DNA of 64,000 bases, taken from positions 36,138,286 through 36,202,285 of the forward strand of contig NC_079891.1 in NCBI RefSeq assembly GCF_024868665.1. The letters are read 5' to 3'. A model generated the notes under the pieces. It had not been told where the DNA came from. It worked only from the letters and a program-made list of their open reading frames with translations, and searched no databases. This document shows, piece by piece, positions 45,801 through 58,700 of this stretch. The DNA comes from Triplophysa rosa (lineage: Eukaryota; Chordata; Actinopteri; Cypriniformes; Nemacheilidae). The translations under genes and the position numbers were made by a program. Within the stretch, counting starts at the first letter, position 1. The number at the start of each line of letters is the position of its first letter.

Positions 45801-48800
45801 CTGATTGGCTGAGCCGAATTCTAAGGCGTAATAAAATACCCCGATTTATGTAAGGGATAATCCACAGCTAGCCGTGCGTTAAAGGGTTTTATACCATGGT
45901 CTTTTTGAATACTGGATTCTGATTGGCTGGAAGGTGTGCATCAAAACCCTTTAACGCACGGCTAGCTGTGGATTATCCCTTACTTAATGCACGACGTGGA
46001 GGCCAAGAACCACCTGACGCGAAGTGGAGCACTATTTATTATTCCACGGGTTTGTGATATCGGTAGTGATGTCTAACAGGAGGCCTATAATAACCTGAAG
46101 TTGTGTGTGTGTTAATGATGTATTGATGGCTCTGAATGCTTCTTTCGGGTGCTATGCGAGTCTCTGTTGTGTTGATGTTTTCCTGGGCTCACTGATGGTG
46201 GGGGGTGTTGTGTTGTTATTAGGTCGCTCCAGCGGGTCTGAAAGAGCACATGTGGAGGAATTCACAAACAAGAGGAAGCCGTTTTCATAAATAAGACACA
46301 GTTGTGTCGTGATAGTTCTGATGGTTTATTTGATGTGCTGCTTGTGTCAAATGGTTGACGTGACGGTATAGTCTCTGCGCTCGCCCTCCTTGTGTTCTCA
46401 TGCGTCTTGTCTTGCGATTCATGCGGGGAAATGAAAAGAGGATATCGTGAGACAGACGGCGAGCTTGAGAGATGTACCACGCTGAGAATGTTTTCTCATG
46501 AAGAGCGAGAGAGAACAGAAACACGAGACTTTAGTAATGTGAGGTCAGATCTCATAAACACACCGTATTTTCTCCTGAACAACGAGCTGAAGTCTTTATC
46601 TTACATTTATTATCACAGAAATCATTCAGCTCATCCCTGTAAATCTTGTTCAGTTGTGTAGGTGTAGCTTGTATTTTGTTACAGCACATAAATCATTTTA
46701 AAGTTTTAATAAAGTTTTTATAAATATGTCAGATTTTGAATTTGATGAAGTTTGTTGTACTTGCACTTGAAATAACTTTATTTGTATATTAAACAGAGAA
46801 ATCTCGTCTGCTTCGTAAACGCTTGTCATGAGGAATACAGCAGCTGTTTGTCTGTAGTTTTTCAGTTTTATTGGCCGTTCAGCTGTGATTTACTTTTGGT
46901 CAAATCTGATGATCAGGGGCTTTTTGACTCTTCATGGTGTTATTATTATTATGATCATTAAAGTCTTGGACAGTCATCGCTGGACAGATTCGGTGTTTTG
47001 AGCTGACTTGAGACAGCTCAGGTAATTTTTCTGGGGATGGTTGTCAGGGTGTTGCTGTGTGTGTGCGTGTGTGTGTATCATGAGGGGGTGTCCATCTCTC
47101 CATCCCATCTGTTTGGGGTTCATCTTTGTCCTCATAATTAATGAAAGCAGAGGGGCTTCCTGCTGACACACGCACGCACGCACACACACACACACACACA
47201 CACATGTCTGGTTTACTATCCCCGTGGGGACAGTCCATAGGCGTAATGTTTTTATACTGTACAAACTGTATATTCTATCCCCTATCCCTAACCCTATCCC
47301 TAAACCTAAAGATCATAGAACACTTTTTGCAGTTTTAGATTTTCCAAAAATATTGTTCTGTACAATTTATTAGCTTTTGTGCCCATGAGGACCTCAATTT
47401 TGGTCCCCACAGTGACACGAGTCCCCATGTGTTGGTGTGCATTCAGGTTTAGGTCCCCACCGGGATATACAAACACACACTAACAGGTTTTGAGTCTCTC
47501 TCTCTCTCTTGTATTCATTCAGTTTTTTGTTATTTTGTGCTCGTGAATTGCTCTCATCTCTCTTACTGTCTCTCTGACACAGAATAACAGAAGAAAATAC
47601 TTTTTGGCACTACAGCAATGTGCAGAACTTTGGCTGATGTTCTCGCAAGGGATCAAGAAAGGTTCTCGTGCTAGCATTAAAAGAGCGTTTTATCACTGTT
47701 ATTAGCGAGCAGGCCACAATGGAAATAACGTACTGCTACTTCTTGCTCAATCAGATTTCTTGGCATCTTGATCTTGTTCTTTGTGTATGTATGTGTGCTG
47801 TTTGTTTCGTGTGCAGGTTGGGACGTGGTTTGGCATCAGAAGGTGACTATATACAGTATATATGTGTGTGTATGTGTGTAATGTAGTGATTTTGAAGTGT
47901 AGTATTAAAACTCTAGATTCTGCTGGGATGGATGCAGTCGGTGATTTAGATTTAATGACAGTGAATAACAGCATGACCTGGGCTGATAGAAATGACTTCT
48001 AGAATTAGGATGGAGATGAACTCATCTAGTTCTGCTCATATAGATTTTGTTGCTTGTTAAATGAAGTTTCATGAAGCAGAATTTCGCTGGAAGATCAATG
48101 ATACAACGAACCTGTTCGCATACACGCGTGTGTTCAAAAGACAGAATTTCATTCTGAAAGTACCATTTTTTTTACATACTTGTTAAAATGTTATTTCCAG
48201 CGAGTGCGAATTGACTTCCTTTCTTTTTGAGATCTGCAGGAAATGAGTTTTGATGTAATCATGCAGACCATCTAATCACATTTAGACGTTCTCTTAAAGT
48301 ATCTGGACACAACAAATCAAATATTTAAGCAAAATAAAACGAATGTCAGAATAATTCTTGATGACATCAGATGGTCAGACCCGACACAGGGAATTTCATT
48401 TCACATTTCCATTGTGATGTTTAATATAACTTCTGCCATTTTCTTCTGCTCACAAGACTCGTTTCCCCTAGAACTGCATTGTTTGCACTTTATAAACAAG
48501 TTCTAAAATCATCCGTTTAATGAATCCGTAGAGGAATTCATATAGGAATAATAAAACATAACATGAACTCTTGATCTGCTGGGTTTAAAATGAGAAATCA
48601 TGACGTGTCTTTAGTAAATCGGATGGCTTTTCTCTCTCAGATTGACCCGAAAGTGGCTTTCCCGCGCAGAGCTCAACCCAAAGTGAGTTTTCTCTCATCA
48701 CACAAATGTATTATTTATGCTTATGTTGCAGATACTTTCATTGGTTTGATGCACGTTTTATGTACTGTGAATGTTGTTTTGTGTGCTATTGAACATTGAA

Positions 48801-49637
48801 ACAGAAATGGTATTTCTAATGGATCGCAACGATGTCTTTATTTATTTCTGAACTGTTTTTTTACTGATGTCTCTACTGTCTGTCCTACAATGTGTTTTGT
48901 GTAAAGCTGCTTTGCAACGATGCAAACTTGTGGAGAGCCCAATAGAAATCGATTTGAATAGAATTGAATTGAGCATTAAAGCATTTAGCAGATGTTTGTG
49001 TCCAAAGCGTGAATTTACCATGAAGTGCAATACAGATTCATTACAGCCTTTATTGTTGGCCGTCATGTTTTTGTGTGACGGATCTCTCTGTTGTGTTAAC
49101 AGCTGGTTACAAGAACAAAGAAGATTTTTGTTGGAGGACTTTCAGTCAACACCACCATTGAAGACGTCAAGCAGTATTTCGATCAGTTCGGAAAAGTGAG
49201 CTTCTGTTTCATTTCTTTCTAATGTCACAGACTAGTGTTTGACATGAGCGAGTCACAATGGCTCTTCTTCTTCTTCTTCTTCTTCCTGCGTATTTGTGTG
49301 CCTCTGTTGTGATTGGTTCTTGTTCATCAAGGCTCGTGTGATTGGATAATAATTGTGTGTCATGATTGAGGTGTTTTAATAGTTTAGTTTCATTTATTGG
49401 TGTGGGTTCAGAAGAAGTCATGATGTTTAAATTGAACATCAAACTCTTGTTTTAACAAAGAAAACAATCCGTGATCTTTTCATTTCTGTATGCAGTTTCT
49501 TATGTTCCTTGAAACAAACATGACTGAAAATGAGAAGCCACAGAACTGTGTGTGTGTGTGAATATGACAGTACGATTGTTGTGATTGTGTATGAGAGATC
49601 AGAGCGCTGAACACAACGGAGCGTTTATAAAGTGTGT

Positions 49638-49676
<39 letters not shown>

Positions 49677-50194
49677 AGCGAGGCCGGACACTACACACTA
49701 CAGAGTGAAGTTGTAGAAGTTTAAAGGACTGAAAAGTGACCTGACCAAACAAGAGTCCTAAACACTGAACCACTTCATTCACTTTCAAGATTACAAAGAC
49801 GAGCCTGTCATTTCATTTCTTTATTAACACACAGAAATCATGCGCAATAAAACCTGGAAGAATATCAAGTGAATGACAACGTTTGGTTTTGTGACCCAAG
49901 TTATTTATTTATTGTGGTCTGTAACAAATGATATGTAAACATGTTGTTTGTGATTTCATAATCGATTTCACTTTTATAAATGTGTTTTAATGTGATAGTA
50001 GAGATTATTCTTCTGACTCCGGCCTGAAAAGATTTCATTCCTCGCTCTTACCGTGGTAAATCATGTAAAGGTGGTAATGAGAGGAGTGATGTGTGAAGGG
50101 AGGGGGCTCTCAGAATCTGAACTTATCTAATGGAACAGCTGCTGCCCCCCCACCCTCTACAGCTCGTTTCCACGGTGACCTGCTGGCCGTATTG

Positions 50195-50249
<55 letters not shown>

Positions 50250-53200
50250 ACCTGTCTGCTGGCTGGACACACACTTTCTAGAACACAGACACATGAAACT
50301 TTCATCACTGTCTCTGCTACTGAAATCAAAGTGAAAAAGAGGTTGTGTTGTTGTTGCGATGCAGTGGCAAGGCAGGTCTGGATCTGTAATATTCTTCTCT
50401 CTGGATTAGATTTTTGATTGTATAGAGAAGTAAAAGCAGTCATGGATGTGAAGTTTGATAAAGTGAACAGCGTGAGAGTTAAACATCACCTGATCCGTCC
50501 GGGAAACTCTCTCGGTGTCCTTCATTGTCCTCATCTGTTAGACACAGTATGAAAATGGAATATGATCAGCCTCACAAAAGACAAGAACAGACCGTCCCCA
50601 AGAGCCCCGTCCCACAACAATACATATGATGAGAGAGAGAGAGACGGTGGGGTGAAGTAAGCGTTCAGTCAGCCGTGAGAGGAGGATTACACAGCTTCAC
50701 TGGAGCTTTTGTCTGCTGCTCCGTTTCAAGAGAGAAAAAAGAAAGTTTGAATTTGTCAGAAATGTTTCTGTGAGCGTTTAAAGTCCCAGTGAAATTAAAA
50801 ATGACGATGTCTATTTTTTCATGAAATATTGCAGCGTTTATTGTAAATAGTTTATCAATGTGAGTCGTTCTCATTTTAAAATTCGTGTGCCCTCATAACT
50901 CAGCACTTCCGTCCTGTAGTGTCAATCCATCCAAATGACGCATGTCAGACAGCTTGGGCGGAGCATCCGTTAACTCCTCCCCTTCAACTGTCAGTCTGCT
51001 GCCAGTTTCATTTCAAAATGCAACGGCTGTTTTTATACATTCAATCAAATCACAGAGAAAGATGAAAGCCACGGCCACTATTTTTCTCATTTGAAGTTCT
51101 ATTTCACTCGGAAATGCGTCGAAATACGGAAGTAAAAACGATCTAAATGTCAGAGTGTAAATGTGTGTTTGACAGCGACCCGACCGGTCTGAGAGTCTCT
51201 GACCTTTCTCATGGTCATTAAACACGTCAGCTGCTGCTGGAATCCCTCACACAGAACACGTGTGTAGTTTTATCACACGGTCTGGTGTTTGATCGTGCAG
51301 TGAATTTCAAACATGCAGATCTGTGTTTTAGCACACTACAGTAGTGTTGATGGACACGACACAAAAACACAACATTACAGCAGTGCACTCCTCAAGAGAT
51401 GCTGGAGTGTTGTGGGTGGTTGCTAGGGTGTTGCTATGCAGTTGCTAAAGTGGTTTTATCAGTAATGGCATTCCTTGTCAATGATGAATTGTCAGTAAAA
51501 TATGAAGAGTTTGGTTCCAAAATGAGATGACTCCGTTTTTAAATATTTTCAAAAATCTTGTTTTTATGATGTTTTTATTGTGTTTTATTGTGTTAGTTAG
51601 CTGTATTTTTAGAGTTATTATGGCTGAAATCAAAACAAACCAACTTCAGTTTGATTGATATTAATTGGAATGCACAATAAAAAAAAATGATTTTTGACAA
51701 ATTTTTTAAATCGGAGTGATCTCATTTTCAATAACACGAGTAAAAGAGCTTAATTTATAGAAGACTAAAACATATTTAACAAAGTAAAAACAACAATCCT
51801 TTTATCTTTTTACTTTCTTTAACCTCGCCAGTTTTCTCTCTCTCGCTCTCTCTCTCTGTTTGGGAAAGGCTGAGGTGGGGCGGGTCATTCCTCTAATTGT
51901 ACTTCAGAGTCTCTATGGCAACAGCAAACTTTAGCGATCGGGGCAGGCAGAGAGTTTGTTTAAATTCTCCTCCACTGCTGTCGTCTCTGCTCAACAACTC
52001 ATAGAAATTCTTACAACGTTTCTTTAGTAACGGCACTCGTGTCGTGTGTGAACTTTACTTCATCAGGTGGTTCACTGATTCTTTATTCATTCTCCACGTG
52101 TGGTTCAAACAAAACGGTTCTGCATTTAATAATCAAATTAATCAAAACAGCACAATAAATAACATTTAACAACCTAAAAGGGACACTTCACCCAAAAATA
52201 AAATTCTGTCATCATTTCCTCACCTTTGAGTTGTTCCAAATGTGTACAAATGTTTTTGTTCTGATGAACACAGAGAAAGATATTTGGAAGAATGCGTATA
52301 ACCAGACAGATTTTGCCCCCCATTGACTCCCATAGTAGGAAAAAATACAGTGGTAGTCAAAAGTGCCCCAGAAATGTTTGCTCTCCTACATTCTTCAAAA
52401 TATCTTCTTTTGTGTTCAACAGAACACAAATATGATACAGTGTGTTTTGGAAATGATGACAGAATTTTCATTTTTGGGTGAACTGTCCCTTTTAAAACAA
52501 CATTAGAGAACTTTTGCTTATGGTTCCCCCATGTGGTGGATAAGCGCACTTGTCTGTTATCGGTGTCGTAAATACGGCCGCTGTATAAGCTTCACCTGTG
52601 GGCACCGCGGGACACGTGCACTTGTTTAAGCAGAAACCGCCGTCACATCATAAACTGTGCATGTACTCTAAAGTCTAAAGCACTCTTTTGGCTCTCGCGG
52701 GGTGTACTACTGGGCTATACTTATATCTCAAATTAGATTCTGAGGTAGCAGATGGTTGTTAGCCGTTAGCGCATAGCGTGCTAGCTACATAGCAGCTAAC
52801 TTTAGTTACATAGCACATTTACAGTCACCCAAAACACAACGCATGGACGTGAATGTGTTTAGTAACCAACCAACAAAAATAATTTTCTGTAGTTATATTT
52901 TCGGAAACCCACTCGCGACCAGGCGTTGTGCTCTGTGTAATAGGTGCAACTTACACTCAACTCGTTGTGGGGATCGTGCCTAGCCGGTTGAAAAAAGCAG
53001 GTTAGGTATGTTTTGATGCTGGTTTGTGCTGGTCCTTAGCTGGTTAAACCAGCATCAAAACATACCTAACCCAGCATATGCTGTTTTTTTCAACAGGGTA
53101 GCACAGTAACTATAGATACCGATAACATTAGTCTACGTGCATGAACTCAGCAACTTTTGACCATAAAGCATTTATTGTGGTTTGGTAGTCATCGTTTACA

Positions 53201-54875
53201 AGCATAGCACTCAATTGGTGACGAAGCACGATCATGCTACATAAGCTATTGAGACCCGGTTTCTGTCCATAGAATTCTGCTACCCTCGTGCTGTGATTGG
53301 GTTGGGGGGGGGGTAATTTAGGTGTAAGGGTTGGGTTGGGGGAGGGGTTAGTCCTGTTTTGTGTGGATGTAGCGAAACATTACATCATCTCTAGTCTACT
53401 TTACGGTTATAAATTGTGAACCAGTAACGTTAGTGTGCCAATAAACAACCTGAGCACAGCCTAATAACTATTAAGCTCAAAAGTACAGGACGGTAAGAAA
53501 AATGTACATATAAGACTTCAAATCCAGTAGCAGGAAGGCTAACGTTAGAGCTCGCGTCAAGTCCGTCAGATATTGATTTGTGTTCAGGCTCGTGTCCGAT
53601 CTCTCTCTCTCTTTTCCTCTTTGTTTTTTTTTGCTGGCTCTGCCATGGTGATGGTTTGGAGACTTGCGTTGAACTAGGGATGAGGAGTCGACTCAGAGAG
53701 TCTCTGTACTCTTAATATCCCTAAAGTCGGAATCGACTCCAAGACAGGAATCGACTCTCGTCGACCCCGTAATTTATAATGTTGTCATTGACTCAAATCG
53801 GTTAAATTGTCTTTGTGATTGGTGCAAAGCAACGAATAACATTTAAAAACCAATCAGGTAAAAGTCATACCCCCACTCTGATTGTACACGTTTACATCCG
53901 ATCCAAAACACTGCGTTAATCAGAGCATGAGCGACACCTACTGGTTCTCTCACAAAAGGGCACGCATTCATTCTTCACCTTCAATCCGATCTCATTCAAT
54001 TCTCAAATTCTTATTAAACACTCTCCTATATTTCGTCTGTCCCTCTTCAAGCTTTTATTTCTCTAAACGACTGTTAAGACTTTGTAAGTTGCTTTAAATG
54101 AAAGCGTGAGTCTGTGCGCATAACTGGACACAAATCAAAATCAAGTTTGATAAAGCGTTTCATCAAGCTTAAAAAACGTAAAAAAATCAGCAACAGCCAG
54201 GAAGTCACAATTAAGTTCTTGTTGCTGGGTTATTATTATAGCATATTTGTTGGATTTAAAATGACATGTTGATATTTTTAAATGCTTTTTATTGTTAAAT
54301 GCCCAACACAGAAAGGCAATGAGTTACATTAAGAAAAGAACACAAGGTAGGCTCAATGCCTTTTTAAAAAAATGTGTTGAATTTGGCCTAGTGTGAATAT
54401 ATAAACTCTTAAACGAAAATAAATAAAAAATGTTTTAGGCTTGTTTAGCGCACATTTACAGAGCCTCAATTCAAAACAATGAAAGTACAAAACATATTCA
54501 TTTGTGTAACTGTAACTCTCCAAAATCGATGCAATTAAAAAATATATAAAAATAATAAAGGAAACAAAATGTCTTGGCTTTACCATAAGTCTACAGCCGG
54601 TAGAGGGTAGCAGCGGCAGTAAAATTCGTCCAGTTAAGAGTTGTCCTACCACTAAAATCATTTTAGAGAGATATTTTAAGGTCGAGAAACTCTCTAGTGT
54701 TGCTTTAAATCATAAACCTCGATGTTTTTGTGTGATTGTCTACAGATAATTTTACTGTACAGTGTTCACATGAAATCACACTGACATGCGGTTCACACGT
54801 GTGATTCTTCATGAGTGATTTGTGTTTGGTCTCTTGCTCATGTCTAGTGTATCATCTCACTGCTCAACCTTCATT

Positions 54876-54933
<58 letters not shown>

Positions 54934-55401
54934 TTCTCTCTCTCTGTTCTCTTTCTTCTCTCTCTCTCTCTCTTCTTTCGTCCTCCTCTCTCTCTCTCTT
55001 CTCTCTGTGTCTCTCTCTTCTCTCTCTCTCTCTTTCTCTTCTCTCTCTTCTCTCTCTCTTCTTCTCTGTCTTCCCTCTCTTTCTTCTCTTCTCTCTTGCT
55101 GTCTCCTCTCTCTCTTCTCTCTCCTTCTTCTCTTCTCTCTCTCTCTCTTCCTCTCTTCTCTCTCTCTCTCTCTCTCTTCTCTGGTTCTGCTTCTCTCTCT
55201 CCTGCTCTGTCTCTTTCTCTCTTCTCTTTCTCTCTCTCTGTCCTCTCTCTCTCTCTCTTCTCTCTTCTCTCTTCTCTTCTCTTTCTCTCTCTCTTCTCTC
55301 TCTCTCTCTTTCTCTCTCTCTTCTCTCTCTCTCTCCTGTCTCTCTCTCTCTCTGTCTTCTCTCTTCTCTCTTTTCTCCTCTTCTCTCTCTCTTTCTCCTC
55401 T

Positions 55402-55437
<36 letters not shown>

Positions 55438-55655
55438 GTCTCTCTCTCTCTCTTTCTCTTCTTCCCTCTCTTCCATCTCTCTCTCTCTCTCTTCTCTCTC
55501 TTCCTCTCTCTGTTCTCTCTGCTTCCCTCTCTCTTTCATTCTCTTCTTCTCTCTCTCTCTCTTTTTCTCCCTTCCTCTGGTTCTTGTCTCTGTCTCTGTC
55601 TCTGTGTCTGTCTCTGCTCTCGCTCTTTGTCTCTGTCTCTGTTCTGTCGTTGTCT

Positions 55656-55727
<72 letters not shown>

Positions 55728-58700
55728 CTGAGTTTCTCTTCTTTTAATTCTCCACTCTGACCCCCCTCGCTCGGCCCCTCCATCTGCTGCTCTCTGTGTT
55801 CCTCAGGAGCTTGACAATGAAGCCTCATGCTGTGTAATGGCTGTGAGTGGTTCATCTCGCTCTTTTGTGTGTGTTTTGTCTGCAGGTCGATGACGCAATG
55901 CTCATGTTTGACAAAACCACCAACAGGCACAGAGGTACAGCAGAGACGCCACACACACATGCACACGCACACACGCACGCACACGCACAGTTCTGTTCAG
56001 AAGTTTGTTGAGTCATATAATTATTTCATTAGTCAAGTGTGTGCATGTCATGCAGTCATTGTGAGGATTTCTTGTGGAGCAGAAGTGAGCGCAGGAGAGC
56101 AATGAATGGATGGATTTAGGGTACGAGAAGTTTAGTGTTGGTTAGTAGTATAGTAGTGAAACACCTGGTGTGAATTTGTCTATGAGAGTGACAGATGAGT
56201 GGGTGGGACAGGTGAGGGGATTTATCTCCAGAGGTCTGAAGTGACCTACACAAACATGTGACCGTGATATTACATTCATAGCAGAAGAATATTACAGTGA
56301 GGTATACTGTCAAATACAAGTGCTCCCCCACCCCTCCTGAAATCACTTGTGTGTGTTCTCCAGGGTTTGGCTTTGTGACTTTTGAGAATGAAGATGTTGT
56401 TGAGAAGGTCTGTGAGATCCACTTCCATGAGATTAACAACAAGATGGTGAGTGTCCTGCACTGCACACAGAGAGAGAGAGAGAGATTATACACTTCACAC
56501 ACGCGTGTGATTTATTGACTGAAGGTGGAGTGTAAGAAGGCTCAGCCGAAGGAAGTGATGTCACCGGTGGGGACGGCCCGTGGGCGCTCTAGAGTGATGC
56601 CCTATGGGATGGAATCCTTCATGTTGGGAATCGGTATGTTGGGTAAGTGGAAGAACACAAACATGAGCTGACGAGACTTTACTGCACCCTGCTGTTCACA
56701 ACACACAACTACAACATCAACGCTGGAGATCACTGAAGGTGAGTGAGTTGTGTTGAAATAATGTGAGACGAGAACAGCATTCGGCTCAATAAACGCAAGT
56801 CATTCTGAAACAAATACAGAATTATAATCCACAGATCTTCATGTTTGTTTAATTCCTCTTCATCACTCGCTGAATCCTTAAATCACACTTTCAGAATCAG
56901 CCCAAAACATTTCTAAGATTCTGTAGATGTCTGTAGTATTGGAGCTGTTCTTCATGACGGCGGTTTTCTTGACTCTCTCAGGTTATCCCGGATTCCAGAC
57001 GACCACATACACCAGTCGCGGGTACCCGGGAATCACACCAGGATACACCTATCAGTTCCCAGGTGAGCTCCACCTTCATGTGTCATCCGTCTGTCCGTTT
57101 CACCATTTCACTGACAGACTGTACTGTACGCTCTCTGGATGCTTCAATCCTAAAAACACTCATGAGATATATCTACACACTGTGTTAGTTTAGTCATGAG
57201 TGTCTGTGTGTTCTCAATCCGCTCTTTTTGCTCCGTCTAGAATTCCATTTAGAGCGGACGCCGCTTCTGACGTCCACACACCCGCCTGAGATCACAGGTC
57301 AGTCCCTCATCTGACACGCGCGCACGCTCGAGTTCTTCTGCACACTGGAGAGAATAGGAAACAAGATTATTCACACATACAGTGTTGATTTCATGTCGTC
57401 TGAAGAACAAACAAAACAATCCTTTCCTTCCAGCCATTCCACTGACAGCGTATGGACCAATGGCAGCGGCGGCAGCAGCGGCGGTGGTCAGAGGTATGAA
57501 CGCTCTTGTGGTTGACGTTTAGTCTCTTCTCATATGAGTCCTGTAAAAGTTTGGATAACACTTTACTTAAACCTCTATATATTTTTAATCGTTCATTATG
57601 TAAGGGATAATGCACGACGAGGAGGCGAAGAACCACCCGACGCCAAGCGTTAATGCACGGCTAGCCGTGGATTATCCCATTTATACCATGGTCATTTGCC
57701 AAGTTCAAGCTTTTATTGATGTTTACAGTGTCATTTTAGATCAAACAGGTGAAAACTAGGGTTATTTTGTTGTTGTATTTTGAATGCTCACCCAGACCTG
57801 CCTGAAACGCCTCGTGTAACCACACCCCCACAACTTGACGTCAGCTCGTGGAGTGATTTGACTAAAACCGCCCAAATCTACACGCAAGTAATGTGGGCGG
57901 TCTTGTTAATCTCATCGTACCGCCGCCGGAGCAGCCATGTCGTGGAGACGCTGTGTGTGTTCCGTTGCCAAAAGAAAGCCTCTTTGTTTTCTCTGCCAAA
58001 AGATGAGTCAACAAAAAACGAATGGTTACATTTTATTTTCAACACTGTTCCAGAGAAGTACAATGAAAAAGTGCTAGTTTGTGCAGAGCATTTTAACGAC
58101 GATTGCTTCACTAATCTCGGAGCGATCAAGACCGGCCATGCACGGCAGCTTCTGTTAAAAAGTGGGACAATTCCATCGGTTCAAACTCTGCGAGGACAGT
58201 CTGGCGCTTCAGATTCACAGCCTGGTAAGAGGCGTTACATTTCCGTCACACAATTGCAGTATTCCACCAATCACTACGCAGTAGTGAACTGGCCAATCAT
58301 AGCACACCTAGCTTTTCAGAGCCATGAGCTTTGTAAAATATCCTCGCGTTTCAGAGAGGCGGGGCAAAGAGGAGATACAAACATGCACGGTACGTGGAAA
58401 ATACAACCTTAAATCGTGTAGACACATTGTAATACATCTAAAGCAAACAATAATATTCCTTTTAGCCGCGTAAAATGACCCCTTTAATGCACACCTTCCA
58501 GCCAATCAGAATCCAGTATTCAAACAGACCATTGGAATATATTACATGTTGTTGTAAAGAACTATAACCAATGCAAAATGCAAAGTGTAACAATGTATTC
58601 TCCTACTTGTAAGTGGCTTTGGATGAAAGCGTCTCTGCCAAATGAATAAATGTAATGTATTGATAAGTGTTATAATGTATTAACTATAGTGACCATTATT

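Larger units (their letters stand above)
44116..48640 (+). other. msi1: msi1 intron 4, contents
   Basis: A 4.5-kb intron between RRM1 and the linker exon. It holds a TTAA MITE (44362-44668), a SINE (45620-45755), a hairpin repeat (45850-45990) and CA-linked repeat copy 4 (47167-47475). I see no other gene; short open frames are not supported. Confidence 0.7.
49196..55885 (+). other. msi1: msi1 intron 6, contents
   Basis: A 6.7-kb intron splitting RRM2. It contains a GA tract (49639-49671), a GT tract (50198-50248), TTAA MITE copy 2 (50778-51146), a fish MITE (52178-52495), a hairpin repeat (52983-53098) and a huge polypyrimidine tract (54875-55735). I see no other gene. Confidence 0.75.

Noticed and set aside
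54811..55984. Ser/Leu-rich frames on plus and Arg/Glu-rich frames on minus, over 300 codons
   Set aside because: Product of the polypyrimidine tract. Unlike the KIAA1671 coiled-coil exon, they have no flanking ordinary coding sequence or phase-matched exons.
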